NCBI RefSeq assembly: GCF_004138165.1
Contig: NZ_RYFF01000029.1
Location: 1 to 64,000, forward strand
From: Candidatus Chloroploca sp. Khr17
Lineage (GTDB): Bacteria > Chloroflexota > Chloroflexia > Chloroflexales > Chloroflexaceae
DNA: 64,000 bases
Direction of reading: 5' to 3'
Shown: positions 9,701 to 17,342 of the stretch, in pieces
Layout: every line of letters starts with the position of its first letter
Numbering within the stretch: position 1 is the stretch's first letter
Notes under the pieces: generated by a model
Told to the model about the DNA's origin: nothing
Databases searched by the model: none
Seen by the model: only the letters and a program-made list of their open reading frames with translations
Made by a program: the position numbers and the translations under genes

Positions 9701-10610
9701 CCAGCCCGCTCGCCCCCTCGATCAACACCGCTGTGGGGCGACGGGCCAGCGCCTGCTGCCAGACCTCAGCCAACCCCTCAAGCTCGCGCACCCGACCGAT
9801 CAAAGGCAACGCCGCCGCGAGACCACTCTCGACCTCAACAGGCAACGCCAGCGGCAACGTCGGCAGTTCAGCAAGGGGAGCTATCGGGGCAGAAGCCACC
9901 GGGGGCGGCGTCCGCGCCAGCAAGCGAGCCAATTCATCCAGCGCAGGCCAGGTATGCTGTTGCCACTCGGCACGCAGCATCGAGCGGGCCTGACTCACCT
10001 GATCCAGGGCAGCCTCGTGCTCACCGAGATCAAGCAACGCCTGCACCGCCGCAACGTGGGCCTGCTCCTCCCATGGCTCCTCAATCACCCAGCGGCGAGC
10101 GGTGCGCAGCAAAAGCATCGCCGAACCACTGGCACGAGCGAGCGTCACCAGACGATGGAGCACCTCGAGGTAACGGACTTGCGTCACACTCGCCTCGTGG
10201 GCGGCCCAGGCATCAGCGAGCGAACCAAGGAACGGCCCGGTATAGAGCGTCATGGCGTGCTCAAGCTCGGCCTGGGTCGCATCGGGGCGGCTCTGGTGCA
10301 TAAAGGCATGGTAATCACTGAGCACCACCAGGCGCGGATCAAGGCCGAGGTGGCGCTCGGAAGTGACCAGGATCGGGCCAAGCGCCTGGCGAAGGTAATG
10401 GCGTGCTGAGCGCAGGCGACGCTGAACCTGGGCCGGTTCCAGCGTCGGAAAGAGATCGTCACCAAGTAACGTCAGAGGGATCGGGGAAGGGAACGCACAG
10501 ACCAAACGCGCCAGCAGAACCTTCGCCATACGGGTCGGAACCTGAACCAACTCGCCATCGAGTTCGACCCGCCATTGTCCAAACATCCACAGACGCAAGG
10601 TATCAGGCAT
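6717..10610 (-). CDS. Giant SARP-type transcriptional regulator with ATPase domain
   Basis: This 1297-aa cytoplasmic regulator starts with a SARP architecture: an OmpR-like winged helix (about residues 1-95) and a bacterial transcriptional activator (BTAD) helical domain (about 95-235). A STAND/AAA-type ATPase follows, with Walker A GASGLGKT at about 299-306 and LLLVIDDFPG as Walker B. A long TPR-like helical region fills 600-1190. The last 70 residues (LATLEELARVLEVNVRTIKRDLALLREQGI) form a DeoR-like helix-turn-helix, so the protein has a DNA-binding domain at each end. Around residues 722-755 it contains a Pro/Gly stretch (PPLPPLSHEGRGG) that is a translated intergenic repeat. It could control the polysaccharide operon downstream, but its target is unknown. 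Confidence 0.85.
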   Translation of the reverse strand: MPDTLRLWMFGQWRVELDGELVQVPTRMAKVLLARLVCAFPSPIPLTLLGDDLFPTLEPAQVQRRLRSARHYLRQALGPILVTSERHLGLDPRLVVLSDYHAFMHQSRPDATQAELEHAMTLYTGPFLGSLADAWAAHEASVTQVRYLEVLHRLVTLARASGSAMLLLRTARRWVIEEPWEEQAHVAAVQALLDLGEHEAALDQVSQARSMLRAEWQQHTWPALDELARLLARTPPPVASAPIAPLAELPTLPLALPVEVESGLAAALPLIGRVRELEGLAEVWQQALARRPTAVLIEGASGLGKTRLVQEFAAQVRLRASWTVLWLTPRSGAHDVWELFEDGVLGAGRTARVYLRAACASLDDQQWHLLCRQMPRLREVLPERAPQPLRRAQRLRFDPLQALVALLDRVAAQGALLLVIDDFPGDHQALRQLVIRLLAGPRALCVVLTAPPGEANFPVATLRRPILLPLRLLALEPLDPQATLHLAQAAVGGRIAPALRDRLLTSSGGHSGLLLGLIHVLYEHQVLWYDPPTGWGLIRPDVSLPTTMPALMRWQVARLAPAAWMMACTFALLGRPADEGLIEALWPEPGQRVALLSDLLIAGVLIERGQYLRLAHPDLGVYLLERLDPETRRTLHAQLATALGRALDRPVTLRFERLAHGALGHLWDAVLDEALDATYEALAAGTLPLAQRSLGFASAAVQALNLPVGHALRWEVVRLMAFSPSPPLPPLSHEGRGGEPRPSPLVGEGLGVGGQGWHQPKTLSLRAVGAGGARPASAPDLLLEEAQAAGREDWQIEALICVGLARGTLVDPAEGERVLREALAQAHCAGLTRLEAQASLALAEVLAISEAYDEGVLYAQRAVELAAMEVGCGARVRSHSGKHAQSTVLTEARLNLVAALLAAHRCEAAAAVMAHLVDDAALTTMPLLAARALLVEALVCLSQRRYGEALALLRAALFQAQLDGDQRTELEVRVRLVHTLGLVGAFEESRLLGATTLPLVREAGLLAPLKLVLVSMTLTLLALHEYEQALALAREGVALTRRLASLPGAAFQETLVAAAQLGLGQTPEAYATLLPLEASGIPALPVEGSVLAAEVYAAAGEPDRALAYARAAATLVEPSLPHWSPAMTRWRIADVLAACQASTEAATVRTHALDALLAELGYNKEPEVRRTLLALQPFALEPDCQPFVQRPRCLAWLPLRHAPTGRPLQPDELHPVVWTIEAPDDPVDRIARRHICLLRLSGEAIAQGCLATLEELARVLEVNVRTIKRDLALLREQGIVVVTRGGDLKANARVSGR
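8340..8450. repeat. Intergenic-type palindromic repeat inside the SARP gene
   Basis: GC-rich DNA with complementary GGGGGAGGGGCG and CCCCTCTCCC arms, read in frame as SPSPPLPPLSHEGRGG and SPLVGEGLGVGGQG. Similar CCCCCAGCGGGGGAGGG DNA is intergenic at 56565-56695. Confidence 0.8.
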
Positions 10611-10612
10611 AG

Positions 10613-10863
10613 AAGAAGTAGGAAATAGGAAATAGGAAATAGGAAGTAGAAAATAGGAAATAGGGCAAGTGCATCAAATCGCCCTAGGGTCTGCGACCAC
10701 CCAAGCCCCTAGCCAAAAGCTTACTATGCTACAATATCCGAAAAGCATTATACCAGAAAATCGTACCATGCTTCACAAAGTGCAAACAAACTCATCCATC
10801 TTCTCCACATCTTTTCCATATATTAAGTAAAAGTTAAGCAACCCAGAAATTCGAGGGGGGTTC
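10613..10863. promoter_or_regulatory. AT-rich divergent intergenic region with GGAAATA repeats
   Basis: Between the SARP gene and the sortase gene lies a short tandem of GGAAATA units (about 10619-10665) and then an AT-rich stretch (about 10720-10850) that contrasts with the GC-rich surroundings. Promoters for both divergent genes probably lie here. I cannot assign -35 and -10 boxes with confidence. Confidence 0.4.
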
Positions 10864-11994
10864 ATGATGAAACATATGTACGTAAGCGTCATGGCATTGC
10901 TCGCGCTGCTGGCGGCGTTTGGGGCAATGCCGGCGCAGGCGCAGCAACGCGAACGCTGTTTCGCGGCGACGGGCTATTGCATTGCCGGGCCGATTCAGCG
11001 GTACTGGGAGCAGCATGGTGGCCTGGCGGTCTTTGGGTACCCCTTGACGCCATTGCAGACCGAGGTGATCGAGGGGCGGCGCGTACAGGTGCAGTGGTTT
11101 GAGCGACACCGGCTCGAACTGCACCCCGAGCTTGCCTGGCCGTACACGGTGCAACTGGGACGCCTGGGCAGCGAACGGCTCGCCCGTGACGGGCGCAGCC
11201 CGATACTACCGGTTGCGGGGCAACCAGCAGCGGGGTGCCGCTTCTTTGGCGACACAGGCCTCAACGTCTGCGGCGACATCCTGCGCGCCTGGGCAGCGAA
11301 CGGCATCGAAAACGACGGGCGCGCCGGGTACAGCGTCGCCGAAAGTCTTGCGCTCTGGGGGCTGCCAGTTACCGAAGCCCGCCCGGAAACCCTGGCCGAC
11401 GGACGCGAATACGTCGTGCAATGGTTCGAGCGAGCGCGGCTCGAAATCCACCCCGAGCAACCGGCGCAGTTTCGGGTGCTAGGTGGGTTACTGGGGGCCG
11501 AACTAAAGCCACAGGCCCAAGCCGCACCGCGGGCCGTACGCGCCGTACCGCAGCGGATCGTCGCCCCGGCGCAAGGCATTGACAGCCCCATCGTCTCGGT
11601 TGGCCTTGATCCCCAAGGCGTGCCCATCGTACCCAAGCACGACGTCGGCTGGTACAACCTGAGCGCCACGCCCGGCGAAGGCGAAAACATCGTGCTCTGG
11701 GGACACGTGCTGCGCTTCCGCGACGCACCATCAATTCCAGCCCCCTTCGCCCGCATCAAAGACCTCGTCCCTGGGGATAGCATCACCCTGTACACCAGCA
11801 CCGGCCAGCGCTTCGACTATATTGTCAGCCGCCAGATCTGGGTCAAACCGGAAGAAGTGCAATACATCCTGCCGCAACAACAAGAACTGCTCACCCTCGT
11901 CTCGTGCATCGGCGACCAGGTGATCGTCCAGAACGAAGTGGTAGATATGAGCCACCGCCTCATCACCATCGCTATCCCTGTGACGGGGAGGTAA
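10864..11994 (+). CDS. Secreted sortase with two FGYPL surface repeats
   Basis: This 376-aa protein has an N-terminal signal peptide (hydrophobic residues 8-22, cleavage likely after AQA at about 27). Two surface repeats follow: GGLAVFGYPLT with QWFERHRLELHPE (about 45-100) and a second with QWFERARLEIHPE (about 125-210). The C-terminal third is a sortase-like transpeptidase with the full triad: His281 in LWGHV, Cys348 in LVSCIG and Arg365 in MSHRL. Sortases join surface proteins to an amino group, but no LPXTG-type substrate is seen nearby, so the target is unknown. GAGGGGGG precedes the two adjacent ATG codons (10864 and 10867), and either could be the start. Confidence 0.88.
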   Translation: MMKHMYVSVMALLALLAAFGAMPAQAQQRERCFAATGYCIAGPIQRYWEQHGGLAVFGYPLTPLQTEVIEGRRVQVQWFERHRLELHPELAWPYTVQLGRLGSERLARDGRSPILPVAGQPAAGCRFFGDTGLNVCGDILRAWAANGIENDGRAGYSVAESLALWGLPVTEARPETLADGREYVVQWFERARLEIHPEQPAQFRVLGGLLGAELKPQAQAAPRAVRAVPQRIVAPAQGIDSPIVSVGLDPQGVPIVPKHDVGWYNLSATPGEGENIVLWGHVLRFRDAPSIPAPFARIKDLVPGDSITLYTSTGQRFDYIVSRQIWVKPEEVQYILPQQQELLTLVSCIGDQVIVQNEVVDMSHRLITIAIPVTGR

Positions 11995-12286
11995 CAAGCG
12001 TACCAACAAAGATAGTACTCTGGTAACAGTACTAGGATGGTACCAAAGGGCTACTCCAGGATAGTACTTTGTCCCCTAACCTTTTCTGACATGAATGGGT
12101 ATCTTTACGACTATTCAATGTCGAAATTATATGGTAAGCCTAGAGCACGCGTGAAGGCACAAACATGCATCGTGGCAAGCGTGTTGTTATGCGTGCATCA
12201 AGATCTTCCAAGGCTCACAAGGAAGGGGAAGCATACAGAGAAGTAGCAGCATGTAAGTCATACGTACAAGAACAAGGAGTGGGTGT
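11995..12286. other. Intergenic region without a supported gene
   Basis: This 292-bp stretch is less GC-rich than its surroundings and contains repeated GTACT-containing words (GATAGTACTCTGG, ACAGTACTAGG, GATAGTACTTTG at about 12011-12070). A 69-codon frame at 12037-12246 has no domain or Shine-Dalgarno support. A promoter for the response-regulator gene probably lies toward the right end. Confidence 0.4.
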
Positions 12287-13081
12287 ATGGAGGATCACAG
12301 ACTACTAGTGGTGGAGGATGAGCCAGTCACGCGCATGATGCTTGATGCACAGTTGCGCACGGCTGGCTTTCTGGTTACGACGGTTGAGAGTGCGGAAGCA
12401 GCGCTCGGGTTACTCCATCACGAGCGGTTCCCCTTGATGATCACCGATCTTCTGTTGCTCCAGATGGACGGTTTAACCCTTCTGCGTGAGGCAAAAGCCC
12501 TGGATCCGGATCTCGAAGTGATCGTGTTGACCGGAGCAGCCAGCCTTGAGTCGGCGATAGCGGCCATCAACCTAGGGGCGGCCGGCTATCTGCGTAAACC
12601 AGCCAGCCTGAATGACCTGGTTGCGCAGGTAAAAGTAGTTATTGCAAAGCGTCGTCTACGGCTCGATCACCTGAAGGCCCTGCGTCAACTTGGTACTCAG
12701 TTATTGCATCTGGCCGATCCTGCTGAGACATCCTATGTGGCTACGCCCCCCGAGCAGCGTTTGCGTGTTGGCCGCCTCGAAATTGATCCTATGCGCCGCC
12801 GGGTCGCAGTTGATCAGCAACCTGTTCGTCTTTCGCATGGTGAATTCGATCTGATACTCTACCTCGCTCGCCACAGCAACTGCGTGGTACCCGTCGAGAA
12901 GATCGCCCGCGAAGTCCTAGCATACCATGGCTGTACCACCGACGAGGCACGGCAAATCGTCAAAGCGATGGTCTATCGTGTCCGTCGTAAGGTAGAACCC
13001 GATCCGGATCTGCCTTGTTTGCTCATCTCGGTTCGTGGTGCGGGCTATATGCTGACCTCTGATGATCCAGATTCCTTCTGA
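12287..13081 (+). CDS. OmpR-type response regulator
   Basis: This 264-aa cytoplasmic protein has an N-terminal receiver (residues 4-120) with acidic pocket Glu10-Asp11-Glu12, phospho-acceptor Asp54 in ITDLLLL, and the Lys of YLRKPAS. A winged-helix effector domain follows (about 165-260, from VGRLEIDPMRRRV to RGAGYML). The start is supported by AAGGAG seven bases upstream. No histidine kinase is adjacent, so its partner is elsewhere, possibly the hybrid kinase at 17340-20585. Its target genes are unknown; the downstream carotenoid gene is separated by a repeat block. Confidence 0.9.
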   Translation: MEDHRLLVVEDEPVTRMMLDAQLRTAGFLVTTVESAEAALGLLHHERFPLMITDLLLLQMDGLTLLREAKALDPDLEVIVLTGAASLESAIAAINLGAAGYLRKPASLNDLVAQVKVVIAKRRLRLDHLKALRQLGTQLLHLADPAETSYVATPPEQRLRVGRLEIDPMRRRVAVDQQPVRLSHGEFDLILYLARHSNCVVPVEKIAREVLAYHGCTTDEARQIVKAMVYRVRRKVEPDPDLPCLLISVRGAGYMLTSDDPDSF

Positions 13082-13084
13082 TGG

Positions 13085-13275
13085 GTTGGGGCACGGCGGT
13101 GCCGTGCCCCGACTGTCGGCTTGATGCGAGTTGGGGCACGGCGGTGCCGTGCCCCGACGACTGCCGGGCACGGCGGTGCCGTGCCCCGACTGTCGGCTTG
13201 ATATGTTGGGGCACGGCACCGCCGTGCCGCTACTGCCGTGCCCCGACTGCGGGCACGGCACCGCCGTGCCCCGAC
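13085..13275. repeat. GGCACGGCGGTGCCGTGCCCC repeat block
   Basis: Six to seven copies of a palindrome of the type GGGGCACGGCGGTGCCGTGC, in both orientations and with irregular short spacers, start directly after the regulator stop codon. The same family fills 16966-17342. About 160 bp of unremarkable, less GC-rich DNA follows before the next gene. Confidence 0.85.
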
Positions 13276-13433
13276 TAACAGTAATAAACCCTTCACTATG
13301 GGTACAACTCTCTCATCTATACCAGCAACTACCTCAGGCTATCATGGATCTTGGCACCCCTTCTGGCAGCCTCATCTTGCGGTGCAATGCGCACTGAGCC
13401 GGGGTGAACCCTAGTTTGGATGGATACGTCCCT

Positions 13434-14912
13434 ATGCAACAGCAGATTGTGGTGATTGGTAGTGGCTTTGGCGGTTTGAGCGCAGCAATTAGGCTTGCCG
13501 CTAAAGGCCATCAGGTAACCCTTCTTGAAAAGCGTGATAAGCCCGGCGGGCGGGCCTATGTCTACAAGACCCAGGGCTTTACCTTTGACAGCGGGCCAAC
13601 GGTGATCACGGCCCCGTTTATGTTCGATGATATCTGGCAGGCGGCAGGCAAGCGCCGTGAGGATTATTTCGAACTGCAGCCATGCAAGCCCTACTATCGC
13701 CTCTTTGATGCCAAGGGTCGCCATTTTGAATATGGCGATGATCCGGCGGCAATTCTAGAGGAGATCCGGCGCTGGAACCCTAGTGATGTCGAGGGCTACA
13801 AGAAGTTTATGGCTTCGACCCGGGCGATCTTCCAGAAGGGTTTTGTCGAACTCGCCGATCAGCCCTTCCTCCACTTTACCGATATGGTGCGCGTGGCACC
13901 CGATCTTATTCGGATGCAATCGTACCTCAGTACCTATCGCTATGTTTCGCGCTTTATCAAGCACGACTTCCTGCGCCGCTGTTTCTCGTTCCACCCGCTC
14001 TTTATCGGCGGCAATCCGTTTGATTCATCGTCGATCTATGCGATGGTTCACTATCTCGAACGCGAGTGGGGGGTTCATCACGCGATGGGTGGCACGGGGA
14101 CGATTGTCGCGGCGATGGTGAAGTTGTTCAAGGAGATCGGGGGCAAGCTCGAATTCAATGCCGAGGCAAGCGAGATCATGGTGGAGAACGGGCGCACCGT
14201 CGGGGTGCGGCTGGTGGACGGGCGGATCTTCAAGGCCGATACGGTGGTCTCGAATGCCGATGTGCCCTATACGTATCAGAAGCTGATCGCCCCCGAGCAC
14301 CGGAAGTTCAATACGGATCGCCGCTTGCTCAGCAAGAAGTATAGTATGTCGCTGGTGGTGATCTATCTGGGGCTGAATCGTCGCTACGATGATCACGGTC
14401 TGGTGCAGCACAATATTATCTTTGGCAAGCGCTACAAGGGCCTGCTCAACGACATCTTCAACCGCAGGCACCTCAGTCGCGACTTCTCGCTCTATCTTCA
14501 CCGCTCTTCGCACGCCGACCCGAGCATGGCACCGGCAGGCGGCGAGGCGGTCTATGTGCTCTCGCCAGTGCCGCACCTCGGGGCACGCACCGATTGGTCC
14601 AAGGCCGCAAAAGGCTACCGGAACGCGATCATCAATTTCCTCGAAGAGAACTATATGCCCGAACTCAGCAAGCATATCGTCGTCGAGCATATGGTTGACC
14701 CACGGTACTACCGTGACGCCCTCAACACCCACCTTGGCTCAGGCTTCTCGATGCAGCCGCTGCTCACCCAGTCGGCTTGGTTCCGCCCACACAACCGCTC
14801 GGAAGATATCCCGAACCTCTACTTTGTTGGTGCTGGCACCCATCCCGGGGCTGGCCTGCCCGGGGTGCTTTCGTCGGCGATCATTGCGGAACGCTTGATC
14901 GGCGAAGCGTAA
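13434..14912 (+). CDS. crtI: CrtI-type phytoene/carotenoid desaturase
   Basis: This flavoprotein of about 492 aa should introduce double bases-to-double bonds along phytoene (desaturation) during carotenoid synthesis at the membrane. The N-terminal FAD-binding motif is [17 protein letters not shown] followed by [12 protein letters not shown] and FDSGPTVI. The C-terminal signature [20 protein letters not shown] is characteristic of the CrtI family. Length matches the family. I chose the ATG at 13434, directly before the FAD motif; a GTG ten codons upstream (13404) is possible. No crtB or other carotenoid gene is nearby, so it is a lone gene, and the exact number of desaturation steps cannot be predicted. 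The gene symbol reflects the family, not a proven orthologue. Confidence 0.87.
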   Translation: MQQQIVVIGSGFGGLSAAIRLAAKGHQVTLLEKRDKPGGRAYVYKTQGFTFDSGPTVITAPFMFDDIWQAAGKRREDYFELQPCKPYYRLFDAKGRHFEYGDDPAAILEEIRRWNPSDVEGYKKFMASTRAIFQKGFVELADQPFLHFTDMVRVAPDLIRMQSYLSTYRYVSRFIKHDFLRRCFSFHPLFIGGNPFDSSSIYAMVHYLEREWGVHHAMGGTGTIVAAMVKLFKEIGGKLEFNAEASEIMVENGRTVGVRLVDGRIFKADTVVSNADVPYTYQKLIAPEHRKFNTDRRLLSKKYSMSLVVIYLGLNRRYDDHGLVQHNIIFGKRYKGLLNDIFNRRHLSRDFSLYLHRSSHADPSMAPAGGEAVYVLSPVPHLGARTDWSKAAKGYRNAIINFLEENYMPELSKHIVVEHMVDPRYYRDALNTHLGSGFSMQPLLTQSAWFRPHNRSEDIPNLYFVGAGTHPGAGLPGVLSSAIIAERLIGEA

Positions 14913-14915
14913 ATT

Positions 14916-14966
14916 GAGGGGGATGCACGTGGGTGCCAACTGCGTTGGCACCCACGTGCATCCCTC
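14916..14966. terminator. Long hairpin after the crtI-like gene
   Basis: The left arm begins GAGGGGGATGCACGTGGGTG and the right arm is its complement, about 23 bp long with a TGC loop and one extra G. It begins 4 bp after the stop codon. There is no clear T-run, so it could be a terminator or an mRNA-end stabiliser. Confidence 0.65.
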
Positions 14967-14985
14967 TGAGAGTGTAAAGTAATGT

Positions 14986-16965
14986 ATGCGTAAATTCTAT
15001 CTCCTGCTCCTCCTCGTTCTGCTCCTCATTGTACCAGTGCTTTCCCTCCCTCGACCTACGACCGCCCAGGGCTTGCCCTGGCAAGATAAGAGCACGCCCT
15101 TTGGCGTAGTGGCCGCGTTGGGCAACCGGGTGCGTAGCGATGAAATCCCTGCTGCTGTTGCGCTTATGCGTGAGGCAGGGGTTCAGTGGCAACGCGAGGA
15201 GATCTTCTGGCACGAGGTGCAGCAAGAGCCTGGCGGCCCTTATCGCTGGGACGGCAATGAGCAGGGGATGTACAATTACGATCTGGCTATCAGCGCCCAG
15301 GCGCGGGCCGGCATCAACATCCTCGGGTTACTCACCTACAATCCCGCCTGGTTCAAAGGCAAGAATCCCACCCCCGACGAGTGGATCACCGACTGGGGCG
15401 ATTATGTCTACCAGACCGTCGCCCGTTATGGACGCGAACGCAACCAGATCACCTACTGGGAGCTCTGGAACGAACCGAATCTCGCCGCCTCTGGCTACGA
15501 GAGCGGACTTTACACAGTTGCCGATTTTGTGCGCATTCTGGAGGTCGGGCGAGCAGCGGCGCTGGCGGCCGATCCGCGGGCGAAGATCGTGATGGGTGGG
15601 CTCTCGAGCATCTGGAGCGTGCCGCCCTCTGAGCATTACTACGACTATTTTGATTATCTCGACCGTGTCGGTCAGCTTGGTGGGTGGAAGCATGTTGACA
15701 TTATCGCGATCCACCCGTATCGGCCCGATGCACCGGAAGGTGACGCCTGGCGGCGCGATCAATCGCTGACCTTTGGACAAGAGATGCAGCGGCTCGACGG
15801 TATTCTGCGCACCTACGGGGCCAAACCGGTCTGGCTGACCGAATGGGGTTGGTCAAGCACGCGCAGTTGGCAAGGTGTTAATGAGGATACACAAGCGTTT
15901 TTTCTAGTACGTGCGTACCTGCACGCCATTGCCCATCCAAGCATCGAAAAGGTCTTCTGGTACGATTTCCGGAACGACACCCAGCCCGAGGCCCCGTATG
16001 ATCAGCCAGTCTACAACGAGGACGAAGCAGAATTCCACTACGGCCTGTTACGTCGCAGCTATCCTCTCGACCCGAATCGGGCGGATCTGCGCAAACCAGC
16101 CTTTGTCGCGTACCGAACGATGACCGAAATGCTGGGCGGGCTGAGTCTACGGGAAGTGATCCGACATGGCGACGAGGGCATCTACTGGCACCGTTACAGC
16201 GGCAACGGGCGACGAGTGGATGTCATCTGGCGTACCGGCAATAGCATCCCGGCGCTGGAGGTCGCGTGTGGATGTCGCCAGGCGCTCGTACGCAGTTGGA
16301 ACGGCCAGGTACAACACATTCTCGCCAGTACGGCGGGCATCCTGACGTTACATCCTGACGCCCTGGGAGCGCCGCTCTATGTCGAGTACGACCAACCACC
16401 GCGGCATCCTGCCATCTTCGAGGCAACAGGACACAGCCTTGGGGGAGCCTTCCGCACCTTCTGGGAGCGGCGGGGCGGCTTAGCGCGGTTCGGCTACCCG
16501 TTGACGGAAGAAGTGATCGAACCCGAACCTGGCACCGGACGACCGCGCACCGTTCAGTATTTCGAGCGCGCCCGTTTCGAATACTTCCCCGAGCTACGGG
16601 GGAGCGCCTACGAAGTGCAACTGGCGCGGCTCGGCGACACAGCGCTGCAACGCCAGGGTCTCGACTGGCGCAGCCTGCCAAGCATCGAGAATCCCGACCC
16701 GGCGTGCCAATGGTTTCCCGAAACCGGCAAGCAACTCTGCCCCCCGTTCCTTGAAGCGTGGCAACAGGCAGGCGGGCTTGATCTCGCGGGGCTGCCGCTA
16801 ACCGACGCCTTCTTTGCCACCGCCGTGACCGGGGGAACTTACCGCGTCCAATACTTTGAGCGCGCCCGCATCGAACACCACCCGGCCAACGCAGGGACAC
16901 CGTACGAGATGCAATTTGGCCTGTTGGGGCGAGAACAATTTATGCGGTACGATCGGATGCCGTAG
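14986..16965 (+). CDS. Secreted glycoside hydrolase (clan A type) with FGYPL repeats
   Basis: This 659-aa exported protein has a signal peptide (hydrophobic residues 4-20, cleavage near TTAQG). A TIM-barrel glycosidase domain spans about 35-390. The acid/base Glu163 lies in WELWNEPN and the likely nucleophile Glu286 in WLTEWGW, both typical of clan GH-A enzymes such as families 5, 39 and 44. The C-terminal 170 residues hold two surface repeats (GGLARFGYPLTEE with YFERARFEYFPE, and GGLDLAGLPLTDA with YFERARIEHHPA), like those in the sortase and transpeptidase proteins of this window. It probably cleaves a polysaccharide at the cell surface. The substrate cannot be told from sequence. No strong Shine-Dalgarno precedes the ATG. 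Confidence 0.85.
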   Translation: MRKFYLLLLLVLLLIVPVLSLPRPTTAQGLPWQDKSTPFGVVAALGNRVRSDEIPAAVALMREAGVQWQREEIFWHEVQQEPGGPYRWDGNEQGMYNYDLAISAQARAGINILGLLTYNPAWFKGKNPTPDEWITDWGDYVYQTVARYGRERNQITYWELWNEPNLAASGYESGLYTVADFVRILEVGRAAALAADPRAKIVMGGLSSIWSVPPSEHYYDYFDYLDRVGQLGGWKHVDIIAIHPYRPDAPEGDAWRRDQSLTFGQEMQRLDGILRTYGAKPVWLTEWGWSSTRSWQGVNEDTQAFFLVRAYLHAIAHPSIEKVFWYDFRNDTQPEAPYDQPVYNEDEAEFHYGLLRRSYPLDPNRADLRKPAFVAYRTMTEMLGGLSLREVIRHGDEGIYWHRYSGNGRRVDVIWRTGNSIPALEVACGCRQALVRSWNGQVQHILASTAGILTLHPDALGAPLYVEYDQPPRHPAIFEATGHSLGGAFRTFWERRGGLARFGYPLTEEVIEPEPGTGRPRTVQYFERARFEYFPELRGSAYEVQLARLGDTALQRQGLDWRSLPSIENPDPACQWFPETGKQLCPPFLEAWQQAGGLDLAGLPLTDAFFATAVTGGTYRVQYFERARIEHHPANAGTPYEMQFGLLGREQFMRYDRMP

Positions 16966-17342
16966 GGGCACGGCTTGCCCGTGCCCCATGGAAGAAGGGC
17001 ACGGCGGCGCCGTGCCCCATGGAAGAAAGGGCACGGCAGCGCCGTGCCCCCGACCGCCGTGCCCCCGCCGTGCAAGGAAGGGCACGGGCAAGCCGTGCCC
17101 CTACAGCCGCCGCGCCCCGCCGCGCCGTGCCCCGCCGCGCCGTGCCGCGCCGTGCCCCGCCGTGCCCCGACCGCCGCGCCCCCCGTAGGGACACGGCGCT
17201 GCCGTGCCCCGACCGCCGTGCCCCCGACCGCCGTGCCCCGCGCCGTGCAAGCCCGTGCCCCATGGAAGAAAGGGCACGGCGCTGCCGTGCCCCGACAGAT
17301 GCCGTGCCCATGGAAGAAGGGCACGGGCAAGCCGTGCCCCTA
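16966..17342. repeat. Large GGCACGGC palindrome block between convergent genes
   Basis: About 375 bp of repeated elements of the type GGGCACGGCGGCGCCGTGCC, separated by CATGGAAGAAGG or CCGACCGCC spacers, fill the gap between the glycosidase and hybrid-kinase stop codons. Family members also occur at 13085-13275. Frames across it are artefacts. Confidence 0.85.

Noticed and set aside
12037-12246. 69-codon open frame before the response regulator
   Set aside because: No ribosome site, no domain, and atypical residue composition for this genome; the region reads as intergenic DNA.
16966-17342. CRISPR-like or coding region
   Set aside because: Palindromic units with irregular short spacers in both orientations; the spacers are repeated too, so they are not CRISPR spacers.
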